NCBI GenBank assembly: GCA_021292165.1
Contig: CM037878.1
Location: 16,550,471-16,614,470 of the forward strand
DNA: 64,000 nt
Reading direction: 5' to 3'
Source of the DNA: Shinisaurus crocodilurus
Taxonomy: Eukaryota; Chordata; Lepidosauria; Squamata; Shinisauridae
The first letter of the stretch is position 1. The number at the start of each line of letters is the position of its first letter. Shown here piece by piece: positions 1-10,329 of the stretch. The notes beneath the pieces were generated by a model that was not told the DNA's origin, made no database searches, and saw nothing but the letters and a program-made list of their open reading frames with translations. The position numbers and the translations under genes were made by a program.

Positions 1-161
1 CCATCCATGGAGTGGGGAGGTGATTGTCCTATTCCCCAACCACTGGCCCAAAGTCACCCATGTCCCAAATTTTATAAAATGTCATCAATACAAAACCAAA
101 CCAAACCCCCCAAAATATAGCTACATAAATTTTAATATATTAATTTCAATACATGCATATG

Positions 162-202
162 GTGTGTGTGTGTGTGTGCGCGCGCACACACACACACACA
201 CA
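162..202. repeat. Self-complementary (GT)n(GC)n(CA)n microsatellite
   Basis: A GT run passes through a short GCGCGC centre into a CA run, flanked by ATATG-like sequence on both sides. The whole tract is therefore an inverted repeat of alternating purine and pyrimidine. Such tracts can adopt Z-DNA or cruciform structure; that is inference here. Open frames through it on either strand are low-complexity artefacts. Confidence 0.95.
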
Positions 203-204
203 TA

Positions 205-1546
205 TATGAAAATACGGCTTTCTAAGAATTATAAACTTCAATAAAAGCAGACCAAATATCCAAGTAAGTGTCCATTCGCAGGTGGTGTCTATACACCACC
301 CATTCAAATGTTGAAAGTGTTGTAAGTTCCTCAATCCACTGCATTAGAGGAGGTGAATGTGTATCCTTCCAATGTTGTGATATCAGTCTTTTAACTGTCA
401 AATGGGCTTAGAGAATCCATTTGCACTGACTGTGTGTTAACTTCCAGGAGACAGGTAGATAATTTAAGAGGACATGGACATCAGTAAACATTAAAGCGTT
501 TTCCAGTACAAAGTTGATCCATATAATGACCTCCTCCCAAAAAGAGGCAACTATTGGGCTTTACTGAAACATATAGTTAAAAGAAGAATTAGCAGTATTA
601 CACCTCCAGCAATTAGCCAACTCAGATAAACCCTTATTAAAGAGATGTTGTGGCATCCAATAGACATGGAACAAGAGCTTTTGCTGAATAAGGCATAACC
701 TAAGATCCAAAGTCGCTTCAGATACAGCTGCTAAAGTGGCAATCCATTGATTAGGCAAAATGGGACAATCCAGTTCTCTATTCCATTCTTGCTTAAGACC
801 TTGTGTATCATATTTATTCACCGATAATAAGTATTTATAAACATGGATCATGGGTCAATATAACTGATCAGCCACAATAAGTGTTTCCAATAGCAAAGGA
901 GACTCTGAAGGTGTAAAACTGGCAGGGCCAAACCTAGATTCTAATAAATGTTGCAGTTGCAAATATTGCCATTCAGCTGTGCAGCACGCAAATTGTATTT
1001 GGCATGTAAAGCCGAGAATGACAAAAACTCATCATCAGCACCCATTAGTGGATCCAGGGTAAAAATAAACTCATCTATCCAAGTCAGCTACAAAAACCTT
1101 TTCTTACCCATTTTTAAATCTGGATTTCCCCATAGAGTCAATTTAGCATGAGAAAATGGATCAAAATGTAATTGACGTGACATATACACCACACGTCTCT
1201 AACAGCCATAACTGTGGTAGGATCCAGACAGGAAGATTCTAAAACTGACCAAGGTGGAAAATCTAATCTACCGTAAGTGGAAAAGACCAAAATTTAGTAC
1301 AGGTCAACAAATAGGTCTGATGATTTAAGCAAGATCTGCAAAGCTAAACCCACCCTCTTTATTTGGAAGTTGCATCCCTTTCAAGGGTACTTGTGGTGGG
1401 GAGAAGCCCTAAAAGAATTTATGAAACAAAGCACTGAGTTTTTGAAAATATTTGTCAGGTATAGATAAAGGAATCCCACATAAATGTAGTGTTAAATCTT
1501 CAAACTGGGAGAATGGGGTGCAACCGATGCAGACCCACTTGCAATC
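205..1546 (-). mobile_element. Decayed L1/Tx1-type LINE fragment, reverse transcriptase C-terminal region
   Basis: Read on the minus strand, 1290-1400 encodes a peptide like VPLKGMQLPNKEGG, which matches the 'GG(L/F)..(P/A)(N/D)L' thumb region of L1/Tx1 reverse transcriptases. Downstream, 561-851 encodes QQKLLFHVYWMPQHLF and CWRC, the usual tyrosine/tryptophan-rich stretch before the C-terminal cysteine motif. A later segment (about 240-560) resembles the ISQHWKDTHSPPLMQW-type end of ORF2. Frames are broken by stops and shifts, so it is dead. No endonuclease or catalytic RT motif remains. The upstream end meets palindrome B1 at 1550. Assignment to the Tx1 side of the L1 clade is inference from the motifs. 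Confidence 0.75.
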
Positions 1547-1549
1547 TTA

Positions 1550-1674
1550 GGGTGCAATCCTACGCAGGTTTAGACAGAAAAAAGTCCTACAACTCCCAGC
1601 ATTCTCCAGCCAGTATGGGGAATGCTGGGAGTTGTAGGACTTTTTTCTATCTAAACCTGCGTAGGATTGTGCCC
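1550..1674. mobile_element. Palindromic DNA element, family B (copy B1)
   Basis: A nearly perfect 125-bp inverted repeat. The arms begin GGGTGCAATCC, continue through CAGGTTTAGACAGAAAAAAG to a core CTACAACTCCCAGCATTC, and turn around near 1612. The flanks are TTA on the left and TAA on the right, which would fit TA or TWA target use (mariner or PIF/Harbinger types); the superfamily is not proven. No coding capacity. Copies B2-B4 share both arms and core. Confidence 0.85.
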
Positions 1675-1679
1675 TAAGA

Positions 1680-2285
1680 GGCCTATAAGCTGCTGCAGCA
1701 TTTTCTATTCAAAGCCATAGGAGATCTGCTGCATGACACTATCACACCTGATCCAGCCTATGTTACAGCCTATGTTCTTTTGGCTGAAGGCGAGTGGGAT
1801 TTTTGTGGTGCAAGGTGTGGGATACCAGTGAAAGCCATCTTAATAAGGCTGAGGAAGTGACGTCCAACAGCTGAGGAAAGCAACAACCAGCAGGTACATC
1901 TAAGATATTCACTGCCAATTGTGATATGTTTTCACAACCTTGGAGAAAAGGTTGTTCAATTCCCCAGCTGCTGGTAGGCACTCAGAGACCAGCTGCATCA
2001 GAGAATATTACATATTTCTTTAGAAAGAAGGGAGAAAAGGAAATATCTGTATTTTGCCAACTCTTTCCTTTTTAAAAAACAAAAAGCAATTTGTGACATA
2101 GATATTTTGAGCTTTGGACTGATAAACTAGGCAGCTCTACTACAAAATCTAAATAAATATATCTGATAATGTTAACTGGGAGTGTTCCTACAGCAAATAT
2201 CTTGAGCATTTTAGGAACAAATAGAGTTCTATTATCTACAGAACCTTACCTGTCTTTTGCTTGCTCTAACCCAAGCAGTTGAACG
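1680..2285. other. No recognised feature
   Basis: I see no gene, RNA or repeat that I can name here. Short open frames on both strands have no recognisable similarity. Confidence 0.5.
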
Positions 2286-2287
2286 CT

Positions 2288-2540
2288 CAGGGCCAAGCTA
2301 CATGTCCCGAACAAATATGTGTATTTAAACTCTAGCAGCTGCTTTTTATAGTGAAAAGCAGCTTTAGGAGGGGGCAATTTTAATGGAGAGGTGGTAGAAA
2401 GGACACAGGTGGGATAAGGCAAAGGTTAAGCACCCCACCACTTCTACACTGAAAATTGCCATCTTCCAATTCTGTTTTTTCACTAGAATCAGCAGCTGTT
2501 GATGTTTAAATACATTTGTTTGCATGTAATTTAGCCCTTA
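2288..2540. mobile_element. Non-autonomous DNA transposon with about 70-bp terminal inverted repeats
   Basis: The left end (CAGGGCCAAGCTACATG) and the right end, reverse-complemented (TAAGGGCTAAATTACATG), pair over about 70 bp. The arms share ATTTAAAC and CAGCTGCT blocks and a TAGTGAAAA block. The middle, about 2360-2480, is unrelated filler. The CAGGG end suggests a hAT-type element, but I could not find a clear 8-bp duplication. It encodes nothing. Confidence 0.7.
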
Positions 2541-2696
2541 ATGGAGTTACTGTCTTTGGAGAAGAAGGCATTGGGCTCCTAGGGCACAAACCACTTGGAA
2601 GTTCTCCTCTTCAAGCTCCATCTAAATGAATGGGAGTTATACAGTTCCCATTTATTTCAATGGATCTTATGCAGTAATATATACAATAAGTGATTC

Positions 2697-2775
2697 ACAG
2701 TGCAATCCTATACAGGCCTACTCAGAAGTAACCCTCACTGAGTTCAATAAGGCTTACTCCCAGGTATGTGGGGAG
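2697..2775. mobile_element. Short palindromic DNA element, family D (copy D1)
   Basis: The sequence runs GTGCAATCCTATACAGGCC, then ACTCAGAAGTAA, GAGTTCAATAAGGCTTACTC and an AGGTATGTG right arm. The intact arrangement in other copies is a palindrome centred on a GAACTCAATG-type middle with GCAATCCTA ends. The right terminal motif is lost here. Related copies lie at 20.3, 24.1, 24.8, 37.9, 54.3, 62.2 and 63.7 kb. Confidence 0.7.
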
Positions 2776-3143
2776 AGGACTGCAGCCTTGTGGTGTCATT
2801 TAAGTAAAGCTGAGACTTTGAAGTCATATTTCCCCCCCCCCCCATGGCTCTATTTTCTTTTTTCCTTTCCGTTCCTTTCTAAAGGAGCCTTTAACTTAGA
2901 GCTATATAGAGGGCAGGGCTGGCAGGGGTACGCAGCTGTGTAGAGAGGCATCCATCTCAAGCAGAGTCAACTAGAAGCCCCCTACAGACCTCCCCCTTCA
3001 ACATGGGAAGTTCAGGAACTGAGTGGGTGGGGATGTTGGGGGGCACAGCTTGCATGCGTGCCCGTGTCCTCTCCCCACTCTTAGCCCTCATGTGAGCAGG
3101 ATGAACACCTGCCTACGGCTACTGCCTGTATGATGTCTGCTTT
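2776..3143. other. No recognised feature
   Basis: Contains a cytosine homopolymer at about 2831-2843 and otherwise unremarkable sequence. No gene or named repeat seen. Confidence 0.5.
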
Positions 3144-3151
3144 CTTTAGAC

Positions 3152-3287
3152 CAGCATTCTCCAACCTTGGGGCCCCCAGATGTTTTTGGCCTACAACTCC
3201 CAGCATGCCCCAGCCAGCTACGCTGGCTGGGGCATGCTGGGAGTTGTAGGCCAAAAACATCTGGGGGCCCAAGGCTGGAGAACACTG
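3152..3287. mobile_element. Palindromic hAT-like element, family A (copy A1)
   Basis: Ends are CAGCATTCTCCAACCTTGGG and its complement finishing in AACACTG. The arms carry CCCAGATGTTTTTGGC and meet at a core CTACAACTCCCAGCATGCCC. It is flanked by ctttagac (3144-3151) and ctttagaa (3288-3295), an 8-bp target duplication with one mismatch, which is the hallmark of hAT transposition. No transposase. Confidence 0.9.
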
Positions 3288-3547
3288 CTTTAGAACCTTC
3301 CCCACCCCCTCTCACTAGGCTCCACAGCCATTAACATTCTGTAAGCTCACAGGTTCAGTTTTGGTTTCTTTAAAACAAAATGCCATGGTCTTGTAATTCA
3401 CTAACAGTATTAACTGCTGTGTACCGAGGGTGTTCCCCCGAGTATGACGAAGCCACTATCTTATTTTAGGGTGACCCCATTTCACTTCCAAACTGACAGA
3501 ATCACACACATTTGCTATTAGAGGTAACAAGTGGGACCTACTACAAC

Positions 3548-3721
3548 TGGTGGAGGCTGCTGGCTCCTATGTCAATGGGGCAGTGTATCCACTCCAGGTT
3601 GAAGTCTGAACTTTTAAGGATCTATCCATGGTGCCGAACCTATTTGGGGGGGGGTATGGGGCAGGGTTCATGCTGGGAGTTGTAGGCCTTTTTTCTGCCT
3701 AAACTTGCAGGCAATTGCACC
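3548..3721. mobile_element. Chimeric DNA element: family C left half joined to family B right half (copy 1)
   Basis: From 3548 to about 3678 it follows family C: TGGAGGCTGCTGGCTCC, then GTATCCACTCCAGGTT and CTATCCATGGTGC. After GGGTTCA near 3673 it changes to the right arm of family B: TGCTGGGAGTTGTAGGCC, TTTTCTGCCTAAACTTGC and an ATTGCACC end followed by TTA. The two halves are not complementary, so it is not a palindrome. A second copy with the same order lies at 4565-4731. Confidence 0.8.
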
Positions 3722-3904
3722 TTAAGTGTGTTTATAGAAGTTGTGCCAATGGTTACTAGCTGTGGTAGTTGGAAGGCAACCTCTAAGCAGCGGCATCTTC
3801 CCTCTAATAGCAAACTCAGGACTGGCAGGAATGGAATGAAAATGGGGTCATTGAGCAACGAGGAGTTTATCTCAAGGAGAGCCTCCAGCAACATCAAGTA
3901 GGCC

Positions 3905-4262
3905 TCTCAACAAGGTCTGCCACAGACGGCCTTCTCCTTGTCCCATCAGCGAGAGCAGCCAGGCTGGTGGGGACTAGGAAGAGGGCCTTTTCTGTGGCGG
4001 CCCCCAAGTTATGGAACTCCCTCCCCAGTGACCTTCGCCATGCCCCCTCCTTGATGAACTTCGGTCAGGCTTTAAAAACATGGCTTTTCAGGCGGGAATA
4101 TGGGGTGGGTTAGGATTTTAAAAAAAACCTTTATATTGTTTTAATTGTGTTTGTTTTAATGGTGTTTTATTGTATTTTATCTTGTTGTACATCGCCCAGG
4201 GTGGCCGGGTGGCTGGCCAGATGGGCGATTTAAAAATATAATAAATAAATAAATAAATAAAT
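3905..4262 (+). mobile_element. L2 LINE 3' end
   Basis: It encodes an L2-like C-terminal segment (for example AFSVAAPKLWNSLPSDL-type residues around 3985-4040) and then the typical tail TGTACATCGCCCAGGGTGG, GATGGGCGATTTAAAAATA, ending in an ATAA(ATAA)n microsatellite. Truncated 5'. L2 copies usually end in such short tandem repeats and are 5'-truncated. Confidence 0.85.
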
Positions 4263-4264
4263 AA

Positions 4265-4500
4265 ACAAGAGGGAGGTATCTGCATGCTCTGGGGAACCCC
4301 TGAGGTTTGCAGAAATACAAAAAACCTTTTAAAAAAGCAAACGTAAGAGAGCAAAGCAAAAACAAAAAAACCACCACCACCAAACAGCCCATTTGAGCAT
4401 TCTGAGTAGCCATGGAATGTTCAATGGCGTAAGGATTTAAAAAAAAAAAAACTCAGAAAACTGGGGGTCAGCAAAAGAGTGGAATGCCCTGCTTGTAGGG
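4265..4500. repeat. Unclassified dispersed repeat (copy 1)
   Basis: Starts AGAGGGAGGTATCTGCATGC directly after the L2 tail, then has GGGGAACCCCTGAGGTTTGC and AAACAGCCCATT followed by TGTTCAATGGCG. The same blocks in the same order occur at 35521-35680. No coding potential or terminal repeat is obvious. I cannot name the family. Confidence 0.6.
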
Positions 4501-4564
4501 AACAGCTGGCCGGATCCTGAATGGGAGCACTCCTCTTAGGAGGAAGGATAGACTTGGTTGTAGG

Positions 4565-4731
4565 CAGTGGAGTCTGGTGAGTCCAATGTCAGTGGGGCAG
4601 AGTATCCACTCCAGGTTGTAGTCTCAACTTTAAAGGAGCTAGGAGCTATCCATGGTGCTGAACCCTACACACACACCCCATAGGGAATTGTAGGCATTTT
4701 TTTCTGCCTAAACTTGCATGGGATTGTGCCC
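4565..4731. mobile_element. Chimeric DNA element: family C left half joined to family B right half (copy 2)
   Basis: Same order as 3548-3721: a CAGTGGAGTCTGGTGAGTCC left end, GTATCCACTCCAGGTTGTAG, CTATCCATGGTGCTGAACCC, then AATTGTAGGCATTTTTTTC, TGCCTAAACTTGCATGGG and ATTGTGCCC, followed by TTA. The junction holds a short ACAC run. Sequence outside the two copies does not match, so this is not one local duplication of a larger block. Confidence 0.8.
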
Positions 4732-4751
4732 TTATGTATGCTGCATACATG

Positions 4752-5155
4752 CATTCGTTACTATTTTATTTATTTACAAGATTTATATACTGCTCTACAT
4801 CTAATAAAATATCTGAGCAGTGAACAATAAAAAGGGGGGGGTGGAGGAGGAGGAGGAGGAGGAGGCTTTAAAATCAAATTGTGCCAATAAAACTGGTTAG
4901 TCAGGGAAGGTTTGCTAAATAAAAATGTCTTTTTTTTGCCAAAAAATGAAACAATGTTGGTGCCTGCCTGAGATCAACAGGCAGGGAGTTCCAGAGAGAG
5001 GGTGCCGATACACTTAAGGTCTGCTCCGAGTGTTCTCCAGACAGACTGCAGTTCCATGTGGAACCACCAGGACTGACTAGTTTGATAACCTCAGGGACGG
5101 GGCAGTCTGGTAAAGGAGAAGGTGCTCTCTCAAAGATGTACCGTACATCATGCAA
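4752..5155 (-). mobile_element. L2 LINE 3' end
   Basis: On the minus strand, 4901-5155 encodes LSVSAPSLWNSLPVDLRQAP, the conserved end of L2-type reverse transcriptase proteins, and VIKLVSPGGSTWN upstream of it. The 3' end reads as an AT-rich ATATACTGCTCTACAT block beside a TTTATTTA tail at 4760-4775. A (GGA)n run at 4846-4866 interrupts the tail region. Confidence 0.8.
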
Positions 5156-5159
5156 TTTA

Positions 5160-6050
5160 CACTATTGCTGTTGCTGCAATTTACAGGAGTGCTGCTGCTG
5201 CTACTATAAGCAACAAGCTCTTAGTTTGCCTTTTTCAATTGCATTGTTTTGTCACGGCTGTCATGATGCTCTCAGCAATATCTGTTCTGTTGTCTGTATG
5301 TCAGCTGAATAGAGTGTACAACAATTAGGCACTCATTCCTTTTAGCTGCTCTTCCAGTTTTATGCTTTCCCTTTTATCGTTTTGGCACAACCGTTTAAAC
5401 CATAAGGGCCCCCTTACCTGCATCTAAAACAATACTTGCTAATGATCTCTTAGCCTCTTCTCCACTAATCTACCTTGTCAAGGCCACATTAATCTTACAC
5501 TAAATCAAACTATGGTTACCGCTTCTAAAAAATTGTGTTAGTTTTTGAGAATGCCATGTTTCCTGCGGAGCTTTTTTTTTTAAAAAAAAGCCCAAGATAG
5601 TTTCACTAGAGTTGTAACGTATGGCACCAACTTTAAACTTTAAACCAGTGCACCTATAAAGCTACTGGTGGCCAATGGAAAGCTAGTAAGAGTGAAAAGG
5701 AGACAGCTGAGAAAAAGGGGAAGCTATCACGGAAGGAGGAAAAAGCAAAGGGCAAACAACATATTAATAGCAATATTAATATTTATATTGTGCATTTTTA
5801 ATGTTTAAAATGCTGTACATATATTAGCTCAATTATCCTTACAACAAGTGTGTAAGGGCCACTTTATTTACGTATTACCTTTTTGGAGATGTACACCTGA
5901 GATGTTTTAAGGGTATACCTGAAAAGGTATCCTCCATATATTGCCACCCATGCACATCATGCCAAGTGCACTTGTCAGGGATTCTGGATTGGCTGCAGCT
6001 GCCCTCACAAGTATATACTCAGTGGCAAATCTGAGTTTGCAGTGTATGGA
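5160..6050. other. No gene recognised; AT-rich sequence with short tracts
   Basis: Holds a small GCTGCTGCTGCTACT run (about 5190-5205), a T8/A8 inverted pair at 5572-5588 and AT-rich sequence. No coding similarity. Confidence 0.5.
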
Positions 6051-6054
6051 ACAA

Positions 6055-6172
6055 TTTTTAAATTTTAAATCGCCTTGGGGACCCTATTTGTTTTTAATTA
6101 TTGTTGTACACCGCCCAGAGAGCTTCGGCTATTGGGCGGTATAGAAAATGAATGAATGAATGAATAAATATT
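6055..6172 (+). mobile_element. L2 LINE 3' tail
   Basis: Contains TTGTACACCGCCCAGAGAGC and TTCGGCTATTGGGCGGTATA followed by a (GAAT)n/(AATAA) tail. This hairpin-forming end is the standard L2 3' terminus; everything upstream is lost. Confidence 0.85.
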
Positions 6173-6386
6173 TGGGCTGAAAGGCAACTCATACATTCAT
6201 ATATAAATCAAATAAAAAGCTGCCTTAAGGTAGGTCCCTATTATTATCCCCATATTGCCAATGGAACAGGGGTGGGGGGTGTTGAGGGAGTAATGCTAAG
6301 GTCACCTAGTGTAGGGCTGAGGTGAGATTTGAACTGGAGATTTCCAGTCTCCCAGCTCACTCTCTTAGCCACTATGCAACAGCTTC

Positions 6387-6524
6387 GGGTGCAATCCTAT
6401 GCATGTCTAGACAGAAAGAAGTCCTACAACTCCCAGCATTCCCCAGCCAGCTGTGCTATGCTGGCTGGGGAATGCTGGGAGTTGTAAGACCTTTCTCTGT
6501 CTAAACATGCATAGGATTGTGCCC
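6387..6524. mobile_element. Palindromic DNA element, family B (copy B2)
   Basis: Inverted repeat with GGGTGCAATCCTATGCATG ends, TCTAGACAGAAAGAAGTCC arms and a core CTACAACTCCCAGCATTCCC. It turns around at a GCTGTGCTATGCTGGCTGGG centre. The flanks are agcttc and taagct. Confidence 0.85.
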
Positions 6525-6529
6525 TAAGC

Positions 6530-6922
6530 TAACTAGAGTGGAGTGCAGGTGACTATGTATAATTTAGTAGCATGCATCCCTTGGAGGTCTCAGATGGAAA
6601 CACTTGACTACAGTGTGCATTCGTGTCAAAAATTCTATTAAATGCCAAGAAGGGGACATCGCCAGCCATGACAGTTGGTGGGTTGGGCTCTGGAGGGTTC
6701 ATGTGCTCCCTCCCGAAAGGAGAGGGTTGAATTTTCTTGTGCGTGAGTGGCATTTGGGTTTCTAGACAAGTGACATAGTATCAGTTTGCCATTTATATGC
6801 CATCTATATTTGTGTTTGGCATGGCTGCATTTGTATTTAATGCAGTGTTGATATTTTACTGTGATTGTTCTGTTATATATTGCTAGATTTCTTTGTTTCT
6901 GTGTCGTTGTTTACTTTTTGCT
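6530..6922. other. No recognised feature
   Basis: Unassigned sequence that is the left part of the target region of the L1 insertion at 6938. No gene seen. Confidence 0.5.
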
Positions 6923-6937
6923 TATATCCTAGTTCCT

Positions 6938-8586
6938 TTTTTTTTTTTAATTTTATTTATATTTTTTAAAATGAACACACATACAAAAAAACACACATAA
7001 ACCTACAAATCATAAACTCCAAGTGCACCCGTCACCCCGGGGCCAAAACCAATTCTATCCACATAATCCATTATTAATCTATATTCCAAAAATACGTCAT
7101 ATCATGACATGGCTTACTCCCTTTCCCCTTTACTAAAACATAATCTAAAAATGCCCCCCATATATCCTTAAAATTATTTTTCTTTAATTGTCCCCTTTTA
7201 CATTTAATACTACATGTTAGTTTATCATTTAAAGCAATATCCCAAACCTCTTTATACCAATCTATTATTAAGTACTGGTATTGAACTTTCCAATTCCTTG
7301 CTATCAGTAATCTCCTTGCCGCTAATAAACTTACAATTAGATCCTTTTTCTCTTGTGAGCACAGAAGTTTCTCCGTTATTGATAACAATGCTAATTTTGG
7401 ACAGACCTCCAAATTAATGCCCATAATTTCTGAAATTTCTACAAAAAATTTATTCCAAAAATCCAATACACTTTTACAACTCCACCACATATGACCATAA
7501 GTACCAAGTTCCTGACATCCTCTCCAACACAATGGAGCACAATTACTATCTATTTTGTTTAATCTTACTGGAGTCAGATACCATCTCCAACAGTTTTTTA
7601 AAAATTCTCTTTTATCCTTACTGACATATTTCTTAATATACGTCTGCCCCAAATATTTCTCCACCCCGCATTCGATATCTCCTCGTCAAATTCCATTTCC
7701 CACATCATCTTAAGGTTATCTTTTTTCGCTTCAATCCTCTGAAACATTTTATATATTTCCTTAGTTAACCTTTTAGAAGAAGCATTCCCTTCTATAAGTT
7801 CTCTAGACAACACTTTCTTTTCAAATCCAGTAAACTCCCTCTCATGCTCATTTCTCTTCTTCTATTTCTTAGTCCACTGATCTAATTGCATTAAATTTAA
7901 CCACGAAATTCTATCTGGCCCAATCATTTCCAATATTTGTTGTCTAGTCTCAATTTTTCCCATCCAATCCATTAATTTGATAACCTTATTTTCCCTAAAT
8001 ATTGCCTCCCAATGCTGTGCATTTTCTGGAAAGTCCTCCATTGCTACGACTGGAGTTAACGGGGATATCCCTGGTATAAAAATCTGTCTATTACTATTCC
8101 AAATCCCTACCATATTTTTCAAGAAGGGATTTTCTATTCTTTTTACCCTACTAATAGTTTTTTTAAAAAATAAAAAAATTTCCATCCCAATTTCTATTTC
8201 CTGCGTTTCTATTTCTAACCACAAAATATTCTTCCTAACTAAAATATCCATAATAAACCTTAACTGATTAGCTATATAATACCACTTGATATTAGGAAGG
8301 CCAAGCCCCCCTTCTTTTTGGGATTTATACCATTTACTCTTAGTAATCCTCACCTTCCCCCCCCCCATTACAAAAATTATTAATTATTGCTTGCCATTCC
8401 CTAATTTCCTTTTCTGATAAACAACTTGGTATCATTCTAAATAAAAAAATTATCTTTGGTAAAATCTTCATTTTTATCAAAGCTATTCTACCAAACCATG
8501 AAAGTCCAATTTTTTTATATTCCTCTATCTTTTTTTTACCTCATTCTTTAACTTTCTAAAATTTTGTTCTCCTATTTTTTCTACCA
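6938..8586 (-). mobile_element. 5'-truncated L1 LINE with exact 15-bp target duplication
   Basis: A minus-strand L1 copy whose poly(A) reads as poly(T) at 6938-6948. Three broken ORF2 frames run 5' to 3': 8368-7862 (QKEGGLGLPNIKWYYIANQL, the RT thumb), 7813-7598, and 7664-7074 (CCWRWYLTPVRLNKI, CWRGCQELGTYGHMWWSC, then FW, the C-terminal cysteine motif). Identical 15-mers tatatcctagttcct lie at 6923-6937 and 8587-8601, as expected of L1 target-primed integration. The palm catalytic motifs are lost by truncation and frameshifts break the rest. The exact duplication argues for a moderately recent event. Confidence 0.93.
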
Positions 8587-8612
8587 TATATCCTAGTTCC
8601 TCTGCCATTGTG

Positions 8613-8914
8613 CAGAGCTGGCCCAAAACATTTTGCTGCCTGAGGCAAAGAGCAAGATGGCATCCCCTCCCCGTTCCACATACAGACGCCTATTGGATTG
8701 GCAACTGAATCTTATTTCAATACTAGTGATGGGATGGCATCTTTCACAGTACCTGAGGCGTACTAGTTTAGGGAGCCCAGGACAGGTCATGTGGCATGTA
8801 CAGCTCTTCCTCCGATGGATGGGAATGGCTGGGGGGGGAGGGATGCTGATGTTACCCTCAGCATGTGCTGCCTGAGGCAATTGCCTCACTTTGCCTAACG
8901 GTAGGACCGGTCCT
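8613..8914. mobile_element. hAT-like non-autonomous element
   Basis: Ends are CAGAGCTGGCCC and, reverse-complemented, AGGACCGGTCCTACCG. Both subterminal regions contain GCCTGAGGCAA or its complement. The flanks ccattgtg (8605-8612) and cccttgtg (8915-8922) agree at 7 of 8 positions. No transposase. A remnant of the same family's right end appears at about 19505-19568. Confidence 0.75.
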
Positions 8915-8980
8915 CCCTTGTGGAAAATAACAGTGAATAGTTCAACATATTTATGAAAGATTTTAGACAAGACTAGATTA

Positions 8981-9130
8981 AGAACATAGGAAGAAGCTTT
9001 ACTGGGTCAAACCAAAGGTTCATCTAGTCCACAGTGGCCAACCAGATTCCCACAGGAAGCCCACAAGCAGGGTTTGAAGGCAAAAGTCATCCTACACTGT
9101 GTGCCTGCAAGCACTGGTCTGATAAGAGTC
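8981..9130 (-). mobile_element. CR1 LINE 3' end fragment
   Basis: The complement of the usual CR1 end is visible: AGAACATAGGAAGAAGC, GTTCATCTAGTCCACAGTGG and CCCACAAGCAGG. Degraded, with no coding sequence. Related ends lie at 16985, 33400 and 50243. Confidence 0.7.
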
Positions 9131-9134
9131 ATAT

Positions 9135-9985
9135 CTCCTCTGAACCCGGAGACCTAGTATTATTAGAGTGAAGAAAAACATCTCTCTGTCCACTTTCTCC
9201 ACAGCATGCATAATTTTAGGCATCTCTAACATGTACCCCCTTAGTTGCCCTTTTATTAGTAGACTAAAAAGCCTCAAATGCTTAGACATTCCTGACTCAT
9301 TTTTAGTATTCATACATTAAATGATGACTTCCATGTGTGAATGAACCCTGACAGATCAAATACCACAGACAAAACTTTCTTATCACCTCATATCCCCTCT
9401 AACACAAAGCTTTCCATGGAGTTGGCTCACATATTCAGCCGTAAATTATCAAGTGCTGAGTAATCAACTGGGAGAAATCAAGTGACCTATTTGCATGCAT
9501 GAAGTCCTGACATAGCACTTTTGGTTGATCTATCTAACATATTCCCTCCACTGGCTGTATTTACCGAGGAATATAGAGGCAATCATATCAACAAAGAAAA
9601 AAGCATTTTCCTCCATCAACTTCCACTAAGCTCCACATTATTGTGCGGAACATTCTTCTCTGCCTGCACTTGTTTCATGATAAATAGCCAATTCAAGATA
9701 AACAATAGCCAAAACATTCTAGGACATTTTAAGGAGACCAGAAGAATAAATAGGTTAGGTATGAGACTTGATCCACAGACACCCCCGCACAAAAGGGTAC
9801 TGTGCATGACCTTGTCTTGTGCGGTACTTTGATGAGCATTTCAATCCACATAAGATGTAGACATGCATTTGTCCCTGTATTAAGAATCTAAACTAGATCA
9901 CAATCTCCTGTTTCTTCGCACACAACATCTTGCAAATCTGAAGATTTGCTCCGCCAAACTGCATGGGATGGGTTTATTCCTCTTT
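9135..9985. other. No recognised feature
   Basis: Moderately AT-rich sequence. Short open frames have no recognisable similarity. Confidence 0.5.
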
Positions 9986-9992
9986 CCCGCAG

Positions 9993-10185
9993 CAGTGGCC
10001 AGCAGCTCCAGTGTCAGTGGGTGGTGTATCCACTCCAGGTTTCAGCCTGAACTTTAAAGGAGCTATCCATGGCGCTGAATCTATTGGGCTAGGGTTCAGC
10101 ACCATGGATAGCCCCTTAAAAGTTCAGGCTAAAACCCGGAGTGGATACATCACCCCACTGACATTGGAGCCACCCGCCTCCACTG
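9993..10185. mobile_element. Palindromic hAT-like element, family C (copy C1)
   Basis: An inverted repeat of about 193 bp: CAGTGGCCAGCAGCTCCAGT at the left, GTATCCACTCCAGGTTTCAG, CTATCCATGGCGCTGAATC, then the complementary right arm ending CCGCCTCCACTG. The flanks share only ctttc, so the target duplication is eroded or altered. Confidence 0.85.
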
Positions 10186-10329
10186 CTTTCTAGCTGCATG
10201 GGAAGAAGGTGTGGGTGGGGGAAACATATGAGGCTGGCATTTCACGCAGGCTCCTTTATGTTCATGCACGTAGCACTAAACTACGTTTCAGCATTATTTA
10301 TTTATTATATTTATACCCCGCCTTTTATG

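Noticed and set aside
1550..1674. Intrinsic terminator or CRISPR repeat interpretation of the strong palindromes
   Set aside because: The palindromes are dispersed, have shared ends and target duplications, and lie in a vertebrate-type repeat landscape; there are no regularly spaced spacers.
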